From CAZWSE01 sp964636575 (lineage in GTDB: Bacteria > Pseudomonadota > Alphaproteobacteria > Rhodobacterales > Rhodobacteraceae), in NCBI GenBank assembly GCA_964636575.1, contig CAZWSE010000047.1, positions 1 to 27,271 of the forward strand: DNA of 27,271 nt, read 5' to 3'. This document shows positions 8,389-16,189 of this stretch, piece by piece. The notes below the pieces were generated by a model, which saw only the letters and a list, made by a program, of their open reading frames with translations, had not been told where the DNA came from and searched no databases. The position numbers were made by a program, and so were the translations under genes. How positions within the stretch are numbered: position 1 is the first letter of the stretch; each line of letters starts with the position of its first letter.

Positions 8389-9726
8389 TTAGTAAGATGT
8401 GTTTGGTTTGCCGGGGTACCAGTCGGTGCCTGCAAGTGGAATTTTGGCCATGGCGGCGGCTTCCATTGTCAGTGCCACAAGGTCTTCTGGCTCAAGGTTG
8501 TGCAGATGGTTCTTGCCGCAAGCCCGCGCGATGGTTTGTGCCTCAAGGGTCATGACCTTGAGATAGTTGCGCAAACGTCGCCCGCCCTCGATGGGATCGA
8601 AGCGTGCCATCAATTCAGGGTCTTGCGTGGTGATCCCCGCAGGGTCTTGGCCTTCGTGCCAGTCGTCATAGGCCCCTGCTGTGGTGCCAAGTTTGTTGTA
8701 CTCAGCCTCGTACTTAGGATCGTTGTCGCCCAGTGCGATCAGCGCGGCGGTTCCGATCGCAACGGCGTCCGCGCCTAAGGCCATCGCCTTGGCGACATCT
8801 GCCCCCGAGCGTATGCCGCCCGACAGGATCAGTTGGACTTTGCGGTGCATGCCAAGGTCTTGCAGCGCTTCGACCGCAGGCCGCACAATCGCCAGCGTGG
8901 GTTGCCCGACGTGTTCGATGAATACATCTTGGGTGGCTGCGGTGCCGCCTTGCATTCCGTCCAGCACGACGGCGTCCGCGCCTGCTTTGATGGCAAGCGT
9001 CGTGTCATAGTAGGGCCGTGCGCCCGCGACTTTGACGTAGATTGGGACCTTCCAGCCTGTAATTTCGCGCAGTTCCAGAATTTTGATTTCCAGATCATCA
9101 GGGCCTGTCCAGTCCGGATGACGACAGGCTGATCGTTGGTCGATGCCTTTGGGCAGGTTGCGCATATGCGCCACGCGGTCGCTGATCTTTTGACCCAAAA
9201 GCATTCCGCCGCCGCCGGGTTTGGCCCCTTGGCCAACGACGATTTCAATGGCGTCTGCCTTGCGCAGATCATCGGGGTTCATCCCGTAGCGCGAGGGCAA
9301 GTACTGGTAGACAAGCTTGTCGGAATGGCCACGCTCTTCAGGGGTCATGCCGCCGTCGCCAGTGGTGGTTGAGGTGCCAGCAGCGGATGCACCACGGCCC
9401 AACGCCTCTTTCGCAGGACCTGACAAAGCGCCAAAGGACATGCCTGCGATTGTGATCGGGATATCCAGCTCAATGGGGTTTTCCGCGTTCAGCCCGCCGA
9501 TGGTGACAGAAGTTTCGCACTTCTCGCGGTAGCCTTCGAGCGGGTAGCGAGAGATGGACGCGCCCATAAATAGCAGATCATCAAAGGACGGCACTTTGCG
9601 TTTCGCGCCACCACCACGGATGTCGTAGATGCCTGTGGCAGCTGCGCGGCGGATGTCGCTGTTGATATCTTGTGTAAAGGTTGCCGATTGGCGCGGCGTT
9701 GTGGTCGGGATCTTGTTGTCTGTCAT
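8389..9726 (-). CDS. mgsC: N-methylglutamate synthase subunit C (glutamate synthase FMN domain)
   Basis: This 445-residue protein corresponds to the FMN-binding central domain of the glutamate synthase large subunit, here as a free subunit. It carries GQGAKPGGGGMLLGQK, the YVKVAGARPYYDTTLAIKAGADAVVLDG barrel strand, LILSGGIRSGADVAKAMALGADAVAIG (phosphate/FMN binding) and a downstream iron-sulfur-type region. In N-methylglutamate synthase it catalyses transfer of the methylamino group to make N-methylglutamate. It follows mgsB by 12 bases and precedes gmaS across a hairpin. The same gene set is called glxD in some rhizobia, and the context favours mgs. Confidence 0.87.
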   Translation of the reverse strand: MTDNKIPTTTPRQSATFTQDINSDIRRAAATGIYDIRGGGAKRKVPSFDDLLFMGASISRYPLEGYREKCETSVTIGGLNAENPIELDIPITIAGMSFGALSGPAKEALGRGASAAGTSTTTGDGGMTPEERGHSDKLVYQYLPSRYGMNPDDLRKADAIEIVVGQGAKPGGGGMLLGQKISDRVAHMRNLPKGIDQRSACRHPDWTGPDDLEIKILELREITGWKVPIYVKVAGARPYYDTTLAIKAGADAVVLDGMQGGTAATQDVFIEHVGQPTLAIVRPAVEALQDLGMHRKVQLILSGGIRSGADVAKAMALGADAVAIGTAALIALGDNDPKYEAEYNKLGTTAGAYDDWHEGQDPAGITTQDPELMARFDPIEGGRRLRNYLKVMTLEAQTIARACGKNHLHNLEPEDLVALTMEAAAMAKIPLAGTDWYPGKPNTSY

Positions 9727-9738
9727 TTCAATTGTCCC

Positions 9739-10422
9739 TTAATACGCGCCAGCGTTATCAACATCGAAGTTGTAGAGGTTTCGGGCAGAGCCATAGCGTG
9801 TGAACTCTGACGGGTCGGCGTCTATGCCTGCCTCATCCAGCAAGCCTTTCAGAATTTCGATATGCTCGGGCCGCATTTCTTTCTTTTCGCAGTCCGCGCC
9901 AAGGCTTTTGACTTTGCCGCGCACGAAAAAACGCGCCTCGTAGCAGCTATCTCCCAGCGCATCGCCCGCATCACCGCAAACGACCAGATTGCCGGATTGC
10001 CCCATGAAGGCTGACATGTGGCCGATGTTGCCTTGAACGACAATGTTCACGCCCTTCATGGAAATGCCACATCGCGAGGATGCATTGCCCTTGACCACAA
10101 TCAGACCACCGTGGCCTGTAGCACCCAGATACTGGCTGGCATCGCCTTCAATGACGATCTTACCGGACATTATGTTCTCACCAGTGCCCGGCCCAGCGGA
10201 CCCGTGGATATTCACAGTCGCTTGTTGGTTCATCCCAGCGCAGTAGTAGCCGGTTGAACCTTTGACTGTGACTTCAATCGGGGCATCCAGCCCGCAAGCA
10301 ATGGCATGTGCGCCTTTAGGGTTCACAATTTCCCACGCGGTCTGGTTGGTGTTTTCGGCTTGGGCATGAAGCGTTTTATTCAGCTCGCGCAGGCCGACGT
10401 CTTGCAAGTCAATTGTCTGCAT
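9739..10422 (-). CDS. mgsB: N-methylglutamate synthase subunit B (GXGXG domain)
   Basis: This 227-residue protein is the glutamate synthase C-terminal GXGXG beta-helix as a separate subunit. Repeating glycine-rich turns are visible: GSTGYYCAGMN, GSAGPGTGENIMSG, GATGHGGLIVVKG, GISMKGVNIVVQG and GQSGNLVVCGDAGDALG. The subunit is thought to be structural, holding the amidotransferase and FMN domains together. It starts two bases after the mgsA stop and ends 12 bases before mgsC, so the three subunits should be made together. It is near the typical length for MgsB/GlxC. Confidence 0.87.
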   Translation of the reverse strand: MQTIDLQDVGLRELNKTLHAQAENTNQTAWEIVNPKGAHAIACGLDAPIEVTVKGSTGYYCAGMNQQATVNIHGSAGPGTGENIMSGKIVIEGDASQYLGATGHGGLIVVKGNASSRCGISMKGVNIVVQGNIGHMSAFMGQSGNLVVCGDAGDALGDSCYEARFFVRGKVKSLGADCEKKEMRPEHIEILKGLLDEAGIDADPSEFTRYGSARNLYNFDVDNAGAY

Positions 10423-10424
10423 CT

Positions 10425-11354
10425 TTAAGCGGCCTTTTCAGAAACAGTAGGGGCCGCGCTGTGGCTCCAGAAATAAACGGTTGCGGGCTCGGGTTCCCAA
10501 ACGCGGGCGTCTTCGATGCCGGGCAAGTCGACAAGCGCGCGGTATTCTGACCCAAAGGCCACGTATTGATCGGTTTCGGCCATAACCGCAGGTTTGCAAG
10601 CGATTGGGTCACGGACAACCCCGAACCCGTCTTTGGTGCCGACGACAAACGTGAAAAAGCCGTCGAGATCGTCCAAGGATCGTTCCAATGCTTCGCCTAG
10701 TGTTGCGCCGTTTTGCATTTGCCACGTCAGATAGGCAGCTCCGACTTCGGTGTCGTTTTCGGTTTCGATATGGATACCTTCACGGCGCAGTTTACGACGC
10801 AGTGAGTTGTGGTTGGACAAAGACCCGTTGTGAACAAGGCATTGATCGTCGCCCGTGTTGAAGGGATGCGCGCCCATCGTGGTTACGGCTGATTCCGTCG
10901 CCATGCGGGTGTGACCGATGCCATGGGTGCCGTTCATCTGCTCAATCGAAAAGCGAGCTGCCACATCTTTAGGCAGACCCACCTCTTTATAGATTTCAAG
11001 AGTATCACCCCGGCTCATGACCCGAATGGAGGGGGTGCTTTCGGCCAATGCCGCGCGTGCCGCAGCGATTGATCCGTGCGGCAATGACAGAACTGCATGG
11101 GTGCTGGTCACAGACATTTTGACGGGTCCACCCAGCACCTTTGTGAGTGCTTTGTCGAGTCCCGCAAAGTCCGTTTCAGGGGTATCAGATTGGATTACAA
11201 GTTTGCGCTTACCCTTTGACTCGTCTCCGTAAATCGCAATGCCAGCGCTGTCAGGACCGCGGTCTGTCATCGTGATCAACATTGAGGTCAACATCTGACC
11301 CAATTGGGGTTCCAGAGATTTGTCTTTCAGGAACAAGCCTACAATTCCGCACAT
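10425..11354 (-). CDS. mgsA: N-methylglutamate synthase subunit A (class II glutamine amidotransferase)
   Basis: This is a 309-residue class II glutamine amidotransferase, the GltB N-terminal domain as a free subunit. I start it at the ATG at 11354, not at the upstream in-frame start, because that places Cys as residue 2 (MCGIVGLF). Class II amidotransferases use the exposed N-terminal Cys as nucleophile. Other family segments are GIGHTRMATESAV, AHPFNTGDDQCLVHNGSLSNH and the NDTEVGAAYL stretch. In this pathway it would release methylamine from gamma-glutamylmethylamide for transfer to 2-oxoglutarate. It is the first gene of the minus-strand operon and faces amt across a 217-base control region. 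Confidence 0.88.
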   Translation of the reverse strand: MCGIVGLFLKDKSLEPQLGQMLTSMLITMTDRGPDSAGIAIYGDESKGKRKLVIQSDTPETDFAGLDKALTKVLGGPVKMSVTSTHAVLSLPHGSIAAARAALAESTPSIRVMSRGDTLEIYKEVGLPKDVAARFSIEQMNGTHGIGHTRMATESAVTTMGAHPFNTGDDQCLVHNGSLSNHNSLRRKLRREGIHIETENDTEVGAAYLTWQMQNGATLGEALERSLDDLDGFFTFVVGTKDGFGVVRDPIACKPAVMAETDQYVAFGSEYRALVDLPGIEDARVWEPEPATVYFWSHSAAPTVSEKAA

Positions 11355-11436
11355 GATGAAATCCTTCAAATGGCAACAGCGTCGGAGCATACCAGACGTC
11401 GAATCTGACGCTAGCACCAAAAAAATTCATGCTCAA

Positions 11437-11463
11437 CTGTTAGGAAACTTTTTTTAACGACAG
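11437..11463. promoter_or_regulatory. 27-base operator-like motif between mgsA and amt
   Basis: The stretch begins with CTGTTAGGAAACTTTTTT and ends with ACAG. Arms CTGTTAG and ACGACAG are imperfect inverted copies around a 13-base centre. The same 18-base beginning and the same 27-base length recur upstream of dmmD. The motif lies 82 bases from mgsA and 108 from amt. A TTTAAC-N16-TATGCA possible promoter for amt overlaps its right end. Confidence 0.6.
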
Positions 11464-11571
11464 GCAAAAAACACTATGCAAATTCGGCATTGCGTGGTTC
11501 ATTTGCGGCGAGCGACCTGCGTGACGAATGACGGGTTGCCACACACACAAGCCGACAAGGGGGTCAAATCC

Positions 11572-12981
11572 GTGGAAGAACAACTCGCTGAACTAGCCGC
11601 TAAGATAGCAGAGCTAGAAGCTGCATCAGGTGGTGCAGCCGTGACGAATACAGTATTCGCTGAAACCTACTACTATCTCACCATTCCTCTCATGATTATC
11701 ATTCACGCAGGGTTTCTTGCCTATGAGATGGGCGCATCCCGCCTCAAGAACGTGTTGAGCTCGGGTGTGAAAAACATCCTCGCCTTCGCCTTTATGATTC
11801 CGACGTTCTATCTGTTCGGCTGGTGGGTCTACTTCGGCTTTCCGACGGGTATTCCCGGCGAGGCCGGACCTATGGGCATATCGGGCGTTGAATATGCCAA
11901 CTCTATTGCTTGGGGCTGGGGCGAAAGCGCGCAATACATGGGTCCAAACATCGCCGATAATATCTCGGGCGTGTTCTTTGGAGCCTTTGCGCTGTTCGCT
12001 TGTACGACAGCATCCATTATGTCGGGCGCAGTGATTGAACGCATCCAAACGGTTGGCTTCATCATCTGCGCTGTTGTGCTTGGATCCTTTGCTTGGGTCG
12101 TTGCCGCCGCTTGGGGCTGGCACGCCGATGGCTGGTTGGTCACGCAATGGGGTGTCCATGACTTTGGCGCTGCGGGCCTTGTACACGCGGTTGCGGGCTT
12201 CTTTGCGCTTGGGGTTCTCATTAACCTTGGGCCACGCATCGGCAAGTTTAACGCTGATGGGTCCGCCAACCACATTCCGGGCCACAATATGCCACTGACG
12301 GTTGTTGGTCTGATGCTGATTATCGTCGGCTTCTGGGGCTTCTTGATGGCTTGCGTTGTTCCTCCGGGTGAGGCGTGGAGCTGGTTCCCAGACAAGTTTG
12401 CAACGATCTACGGCACACCCATTACGCTTGGTGCCTTGTCGTTCAACATTCTGATGGGTATCGCGGGCGGTATCATCGGCGCATGGCTCTTCACGCGTGA
12501 TCCGTTCTGGATGATGTCTGGTGCTCTTGCTGGTATCATTTCAGTGGCCTCCGGTCTGGACATCTACTTCCCAGCCCATGCTTTCGTCATCGCCTTCTCT
12601 GCGGGTATCATCCTGAAGCCATGTGCGGACTGGTTGGAAAACCGCGGTATCGACGATGCGGTTGGCGCGGTCACAGTGCACGGCACAATCGGCCTTTACG
12701 GTGTGATCATGCTCGGTATCTGGGGCGCAGGTTTCCCTGCACTCGCGATCGACAATGCCCCAACGGTAAGCCTGATTGGCCAGATCGTCGGCGCGGTTGT
12801 GTTCTTCCTACTCGGGTTCGTGCCTGGCTACGTGACGTCGTTCATTCTGAATATGTTCGGTCTGTTGCGTGTCCGTGAAGGTGCAGAACTTGCAGGCATG
12901 GACGCCGTTAAGGTTCCAGCCGCAGGTTATCCTGAATGGGGCGGCGACGCACCTGTCACACCAGCGCATCCCGCTGAATAA
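11572..12981 (+). CDS. amt: Amt-family ammonium/methylammonium channel
   Basis: This 469-residue Amt protein uses the GTG at 11572. AAGGGGG lies eight bases upstream and no better site serves the in-frame ATG at 11476. It has about 11 membrane helices. The pore twin histidines appear as His205 (LVHAV) and His370 (TVHGTIG), the Asp before the first as Asp197 (HDFGAAG), and the periplasmic gate region as LFACTTASIMSGAVIERI. Trp181 fits the Trp of the external recruitment site. Where E. coli AmtB has GWFGFNAGS, this protein has GFWGFLMAC, so the recruiting Ser is replaced by Cys261. Residues 1-17 form a short charged heptad helix (EEQLAELAAKIAELEA), unusual for Amt. Beside methylamine genes it may take up methylammonium or dimethylammonium. 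No GlnK gene is adjacent. Confidence 0.88.
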   Translation: MEEQLAELAAKIAELEAASGGAAVTNTVFAETYYYLTIPLMIIIHAGFLAYEMGASRLKNVLSSGVKNILAFAFMIPTFYLFGWWVYFGFPTGIPGEAGPMGISGVEYANSIAWGWGESAQYMGPNIADNISGVFFGAFALFACTTASIMSGAVIERIQTVGFIICAVVLGSFAWVVAAAWGWHADGWLVTQWGVHDFGAAGLVHAVAGFFALGVLINLGPRIGKFNADGSANHIPGHNMPLTVVGLMLIIVGFWGFLMACVVPPGEAWSWFPDKFATIYGTPITLGALSFNILMGIAGGIIGAWLFTRDPFWMMSGALAGIISVASGLDIYFPAHAFVIAFSAGIILKPCADWLENRGIDDAVGAVTVHGTIGLYGVIMLGIWGAGFPALAIDNAPTVSLIGQIVGAVVFFLLGFVPGYVTSFILNMFGLLRVREGAELAGMDAVKVPAAGYPEWGGDAPVTPAHPAE

Positions 12982-13002
12982 CGATAGATAAAGGAGAAAC
13001 AG

Positions 13003-13173
13003 ATGTTTCCATATGAAGAAGCAAACTGGGCTGTCGTAGATGGCGCGATGTTCATCGGCTGGGGCGGTGCTTTGCCCGGGATCACAACCCTGATCGCCGC
13101 TATCATCTGCATTCTGGTTTTGGTCATCGGTCAAACGTCCGAGACTGAGAAAGCCAAAAAGTTCGACAAGTAA
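13003..13173 (+). CDS. 56-residue membrane protein downstream of amt
   Basis: This small gene has a strong AAGGAG site eight bases before its ATG, 21 bases after the amt stop, and is followed directly by a terminator. The protein has one hydrophobic helix (about residues 24-43, GITTLIAAIICILVLVIGQ) between an acidic, aromatic N-terminus (MFPYEEANWAVVDG) and a charged C-terminus (TSETEKAKKFDK). The C-terminus probably faces the cytoplasm. Its place in the amt transcript suggests a channel partner or stabilising subunit, but I recognise no family. A spurious frame is unlikely given the ribosome binding site and helix, though expression is unproven. Confidence 0.75.
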   Translation: MFPYEEANWAVVDGAMFIGWGGALPGITTLIAAIICILVLVIGQTSETEKAKKFDK

Positions 13174-13193
13174 GTCGGCTTAGATCTTAGAGA

Positions 13194-13221
13194 AGGGCTG
13201 CCTGTCGGGCGGCCCTTTTTT
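13194..13221 (+). terminator. Rho-independent terminator after amt and the small membrane gene
   Basis: A 9-base stem (AGGGCTGCC with GGCGGCCCT, one G-T pair) with a short loop is followed by six T residues. It closes the amt transcript and separates it from dmmDABC. Confidence 0.9.
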
Positions 13222-13386
13222 GTGTCTGTGTGCACGTACAGACTGCATCTGCCTTGAGTGTGTTCTTGTGGGGTTTTGATGTGGTCACCCCCGAGCCAAG
13301 CACAGATCCGCGAGCCCTGTGCCGTTTCGCGCGTCAAGGACTGACCGGTAAAGAAGCGATGGGAATAGGTGTAGCCTTTTGTTTGC
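13222..13386. other. Non-coding spacer with two small hairpins
   Basis: The stretch between the amt terminator and the dmmD control site holds two possible stems. GGGGT (13270-13274) pairs with ACCCC (13287-13291), and GCACAG (13300-13305) pairs with CTGTGC (13317-13322). No family riboswitch could be recognised, and no gene is seen on either strand. Confidence 0.35.
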
Positions 13387-13413
13387 CTGTTAGGAAACTT
13401 TTTTGACTAACAG
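13387..13413. promoter_or_regulatory. 27-base palindromic operator upstream of dmmD
   Basis: CTGTTAG (13387-13393) and CTAACAG (13407-13413) are perfect inverted arms separated by 13 bases. The first 18 bases are identical to those of the site between mgsA and amt. It ends 67 bases before the dmmD start, a good place for a regulator to act on the dmm promoter. Confidence 0.65.
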
Positions 13414-13480
13414 TCTTGCTTTTGGACGCCGCCTGAGTCTCAATCAGGGCAACCAAAAACAGATCAACGGGGAACTTATC

Positions 13481-14629
13481 ATGGCCATTCTTTGGAGAAC
13501 GTCCGCACTTGCTCACCGCCACGCAGAGATCGGGGGCGAGTTGGAAGACTGGAACGGCATGGGAACCGCTTGGTTCTATGACGACACACCTGAAAGGGCC
13601 AAAGCCGACTACGAGGCGGTGCGCACAAAAGCGGGCTTGATGGATGTATCCGGTCTGAAGAAAGTCCACGTGATTGGTTCTGATGCTGCCTATGTCATCG
13701 ACCGCGTGACCACTCGCAACGTTGAGAAAATCGCACCGGGTCGGTCCACGTATGCCTCGATCTTGAATTCTGAAGGCAAGTTCATCGACGATTGCATCAT
13801 CTATCACTTGGCCGTCAATTCGTGGCTGGTTGTACATGGAACAGGAACCGGCATGGAGCAGCTTGCCGCAGCGGCTGCAGGCAAGAACTGCGAAATCCTG
13901 TTTGACGATGATCTGCACGATATGTCCCTGCAAGGGCCGGTGTCGGTTGATCTGTTGGCTAAAGAAATCCCAGCGATCCGCGACTTGGCGTACTTTGGTC
14001 TTATGCAGACCCGCCTTTATGGGCGCGATGTAATGATCAGCCGCACCGGGTACACCGGTGAGCGCGGCTACGAGATTTTCTGCCGCGGCAAGGACGCAAC
14101 CCACCTTTGGGATAGCATTCTTGAGGCGGGTAAAGGCATGGGCGTACGTCCGGTTCAGTTTAGCACGCTCGATATGCTGCGGATTGAAAGCTATCTACTG
14201 TTCTATCCCGGAGACAATTCGGAAACATTCCCGTTCGAGAACGAAACCTGTGGCGATACGCTGTGGGAGCTGGGTCTAGAATTTACTGTCTCTCCGGGCA
14301 AGGAAGGGTTTGTTGGTGCTGAAAACCACTATGCGTCTAAAGGCAAAGAACGGTTCAAAATATTCGGTGTCCAACTGACTGACAGCATGGACCAGATGGA
14401 GATGTATGCGCGTGTGATGGATGGCGATAAGGACGTCGGTGTAATTACCTATGGTCTGTCATCTGACTTGAACAAGTACTCGGTCGCGATCGCACGGCTT
14501 GATCCGTCCGTGGCTAAGGCAGGCACCAAGCTGACCGTTGTTCAGCCGGACGGCACCAAGCTTGCCGCGACAGCCGAAGAGATGCCATTCTACGACAAAG
14601 ACAAATCCATCCGCACTGCAAAGGGCTAA
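13481..14629 (+). CDS. dmmD: GcvT-family protein of the dimethylamine monooxygenase operon
   Basis: This 382-residue aminomethyltransferase-like protein starts at the ATG at 13481, with ACGGGGAAC just upstream. The longer in-frame start adds a region that begins inside the operator. Typical GcvT segments are VHVIGSDAAYVIDRVTTRNV (substrate domain), MISRTGYTGERGYEIF (THF site) and FSTLDMLRIESYLLFYPGD. Its place as first gene of a D-A-B-C run matches dmmDABC of Ruegeria. There it is thought to hand the formaldehyde from dimethylamine demethylation to tetrahydrofolate. It is not a glycine cleavage T protein in the usual sense, because no gcvH or gcvP is nearby. One base separates its stop from the dmmA start. 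Confidence 0.85.
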   Translation: MAILWRTSALAHRHAEIGGELEDWNGMGTAWFYDDTPERAKADYEAVRTKAGLMDVSGLKKVHVIGSDAAYVIDRVTTRNVEKIAPGRSTYASILNSEGKFIDDCIIYHLAVNSWLVVHGTGTGMEQLAAAAAGKNCEILFDDDLHDMSLQGPVSVDLLAKEIPAIRDLAYFGLMQTRLYGRDVMISRTGYTGERGYEIFCRGKDATHLWDSILEAGKGMGVRPVQFSTLDMLRIESYLLFYPGDNSETFPFENETCGDTLWELGLEFTVSPGKEGFVGAENHYASKGKERFKIFGVQLTDSMDQMEMYARVMDGDKDVGVITYGLSSDLNKYSVAIARLDPSVAKAGTKLTVVQPDGTKLAATAEEMPFYDKDKSIRTAKG

Positions 14630-14630
14630 A

Positions 14631-15227
14631 ATGTCGAAATTCGATTTTCCGCCAAGCATCAAAAGTCGCCCCGTTTGGGGGCGGCTGGAACCCCGCATCG
14701 GTGCCGCGCATCTATTCATCGCCGATGCACATGGGGCAGAAGCCATTCTGGACGTTGCCACAGCGTCGATCATGGCCACTTCGCACATCATTTACATCCC
14801 GAAGGGCGAAGGTTTTGCGGATAAGCTGCGCGCGCTTAATCCTGCCCAGTTTTATGAAGGCCCCAGCTATGCAGCCTCGGTGACCCGTATTCAAAAGACG
14901 CTGGCCGATGCTAAAATGGGACTGCAGCTTTACCTTTCCGGCACCGAAGGGCTGATGGGCCAAGCCCTGCATGAAGCCATGCAGGCGGGTATACCGCACA
15001 CTGCCATACAGACCGAACATCGCGGATCGACCGCGCGGCGGATGCAATGCGTGCATTGCAAAGGGATCACAGAAGACGTGGCCACCGACCCGTTTCAGTG
15101 CAGCCATTGCGGGTTGAACCTGTTTGTGCGCGATCACTATTCGCGCCGCTTGGCTGCCTATCAAGGCGTTTGCATCGATGCAGAAGACCCGGGCAACGTG
15201 CCAGAACCAAAGGGAATTTACGAATGA
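14631..15227 (+). CDS. dmmA: Dimethylamine monooxygenase subunit with zinc-ribbon C-terminus
   Basis: I start this 198-residue protein at the ATG at 14631, one base after dmmD, which matches tight operon spacing. Residues 1-130 form an alpha/beta domain with no catalytic signature I know (ATASIMATSHIIYIPKG and YLSGTEGLMGQALHEAMQAG are visible). The C-terminus has CVHC (Cys140, Cys143) and CSHC (Cys157, Cys160), a rubredoxin- or zinc-ribbon-like pair of knuckles that could bind zinc or iron. It is one of three subunits required for dimethylamine oxidation. Its exact role, electron transfer or assembly, is open. The stop overlaps the dmmB ATG (ATGA). The letter is assigned from gene order D-A-B-C. 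Confidence 0.8.
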   Translation: MSKFDFPPSIKSRPVWGRLEPRIGAAHLFIADAHGAEAILDVATASIMATSHIIYIPKGEGFADKLRALNPAQFYEGPSYAASVTRIQKTLADAKMGLQLYLSGTEGLMGQALHEAMQAGIPHTAIQTEHRGSTARRMQCVHCKGITEDVATDPFQCSHCGLNLFVRDHYSRRLAAYQGVCIDAEDPGNVPEPKGIYE

Positions 15228-16186
15228 GCGGTGCTGAAAAGATTGCCGTTACGGTCACCGATATTGTGCCGTTGAACGATCTGGTCACACGGTTTGAATT
15301 CAAACGGGTAGATGGTGGGCTGTTGCCTACGTTTTCGGGCGGGGCGCATACGGTCGTTGAAATGGTCGATGGCGACTTAACCCGCATGAACCCCTATTCG
15401 CTGATGTCAGATCCTATGGATCAAACCACCTACACGATCTCGGTTCGCCGCGATGACGAAGGGCGGGGCGGGTCGCTGTTTATGCACAAGAATGTGTCCG
15501 TCGGCGATGAGATGACAATCAGCTATCCGGTCAATCTGTTCAGCCTTGATCTGCGGGCCAAGAAGCACTTGTTTCTGGCCGGTGGCATCGGGATCACGCC
15601 ATTTCTGGCGCAGATCAAGCAGCTTGAGCGGTTCAACGGGCACTGGGAATTGCATTACTCCTGTCGGTCTGAGGCTTTAGGGTCATATGTCGATCAATTG
15701 ACCGACCGGCACCCGAACAATTGCCACATCTACTACGATGACCAAAAGCAGGCGATTGATCTCAAACATTTGCTCGACGGACAACCGGTTGGAACGCATG
15801 TCTATGTTTGTGGTCCCAAGGGGATGATCGAATGGGTGCGCAAAACCGCTGCGGACGAAGGTTGGCCGCGCGAAGCCGTACACTACGAAGAATTTCTTGC
15901 CCCCAAACCGGGCAAGCCGTTTGAAGTTAAGCTGGCGGTTTCAAACAAGGTCATCCAAGTCGGTGAACAGGAAAGCCTGTTGGAAGCAATGGAACGTGAA
16001 GGCGTTGATGCGCCTTATCTTTGCCGTGGCGGGGCGTGCGGGCAATGTGAAACCGCCGTCATCGACTACAGCGGCAATTTCATCCACCGCGATCACTGGT
16101 TGGACGACGATGAACACGGCGAGGGCAAAAAGATCATGCCCTGCGTCAGCCGTTTCGAAGGCAAAACACTCGTATTGGACAGGTAA
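15224..16186 (+). CDS. dmmB: Dimethylamine monooxygenase reductase (PDR/VanB-type, 2Fe-2S)
   Basis: This 320-residue reductase starts at the ATG overlapping the dmmA stop. It has a flavin domain with MNPYSLMS (about 55-62) in place of the common RxYS, then a nucleotide domain with LAGGIGITPFLAQI (118-131) and VYVCGPKGMI (194-202). The C-terminal plant-type 2Fe-2S ferredoxin domain has Cys267, Cys272 and Cys275 in CRGGACGQC, and Cys307. This is the order of phthalate dioxygenase reductase-like enzymes. It would pass electrons from NAD(P)H to the heme subunit DmmC. Its stop lies three bases before the dmmC ATG. Confidence 0.9.
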   Translation: MSGAEKIAVTVTDIVPLNDLVTRFEFKRVDGGLLPTFSGGAHTVVEMVDGDLTRMNPYSLMSDPMDQTTYTISVRRDDEGRGGSLFMHKNVSVGDEMTISYPVNLFSLDLRAKKHLFLAGGIGITPFLAQIKQLERFNGHWELHYSCRSEALGSYVDQLTDRHPNNCHIYYDDQKQAIDLKHLLDGQPVGTHVYVCGPKGMIEWVRKTAADEGWPREAVHYEEFLAPKPGKPFEVKLAVSNKVIQVGEQESLLEAMEREGVDAPYLCRGGACGQCETAVIDYSGNFIHRDHWLDDDEHGEGKKIMPCVSRFEGKTLVLDR

Positions 16187-16189
16187 CCC

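Noticed and set aside
13174..13480. Possible glycine or other riboswitch before the GcvT-type gene dmmD
   Set aside because: The sequence has small stems but lacks the paired-aptamer signatures of the glycine class that I know, and the hairpins lie upstream of the operator rather than in a likely leader.
13481..14629. Calling dmmD a glycine cleavage T protein
   Set aside because: No gcvH or gcvP is adjacent, and the gene heads a dmmDABC-like run. The fold is shared but the role is not glycine cleavage on present evidence.
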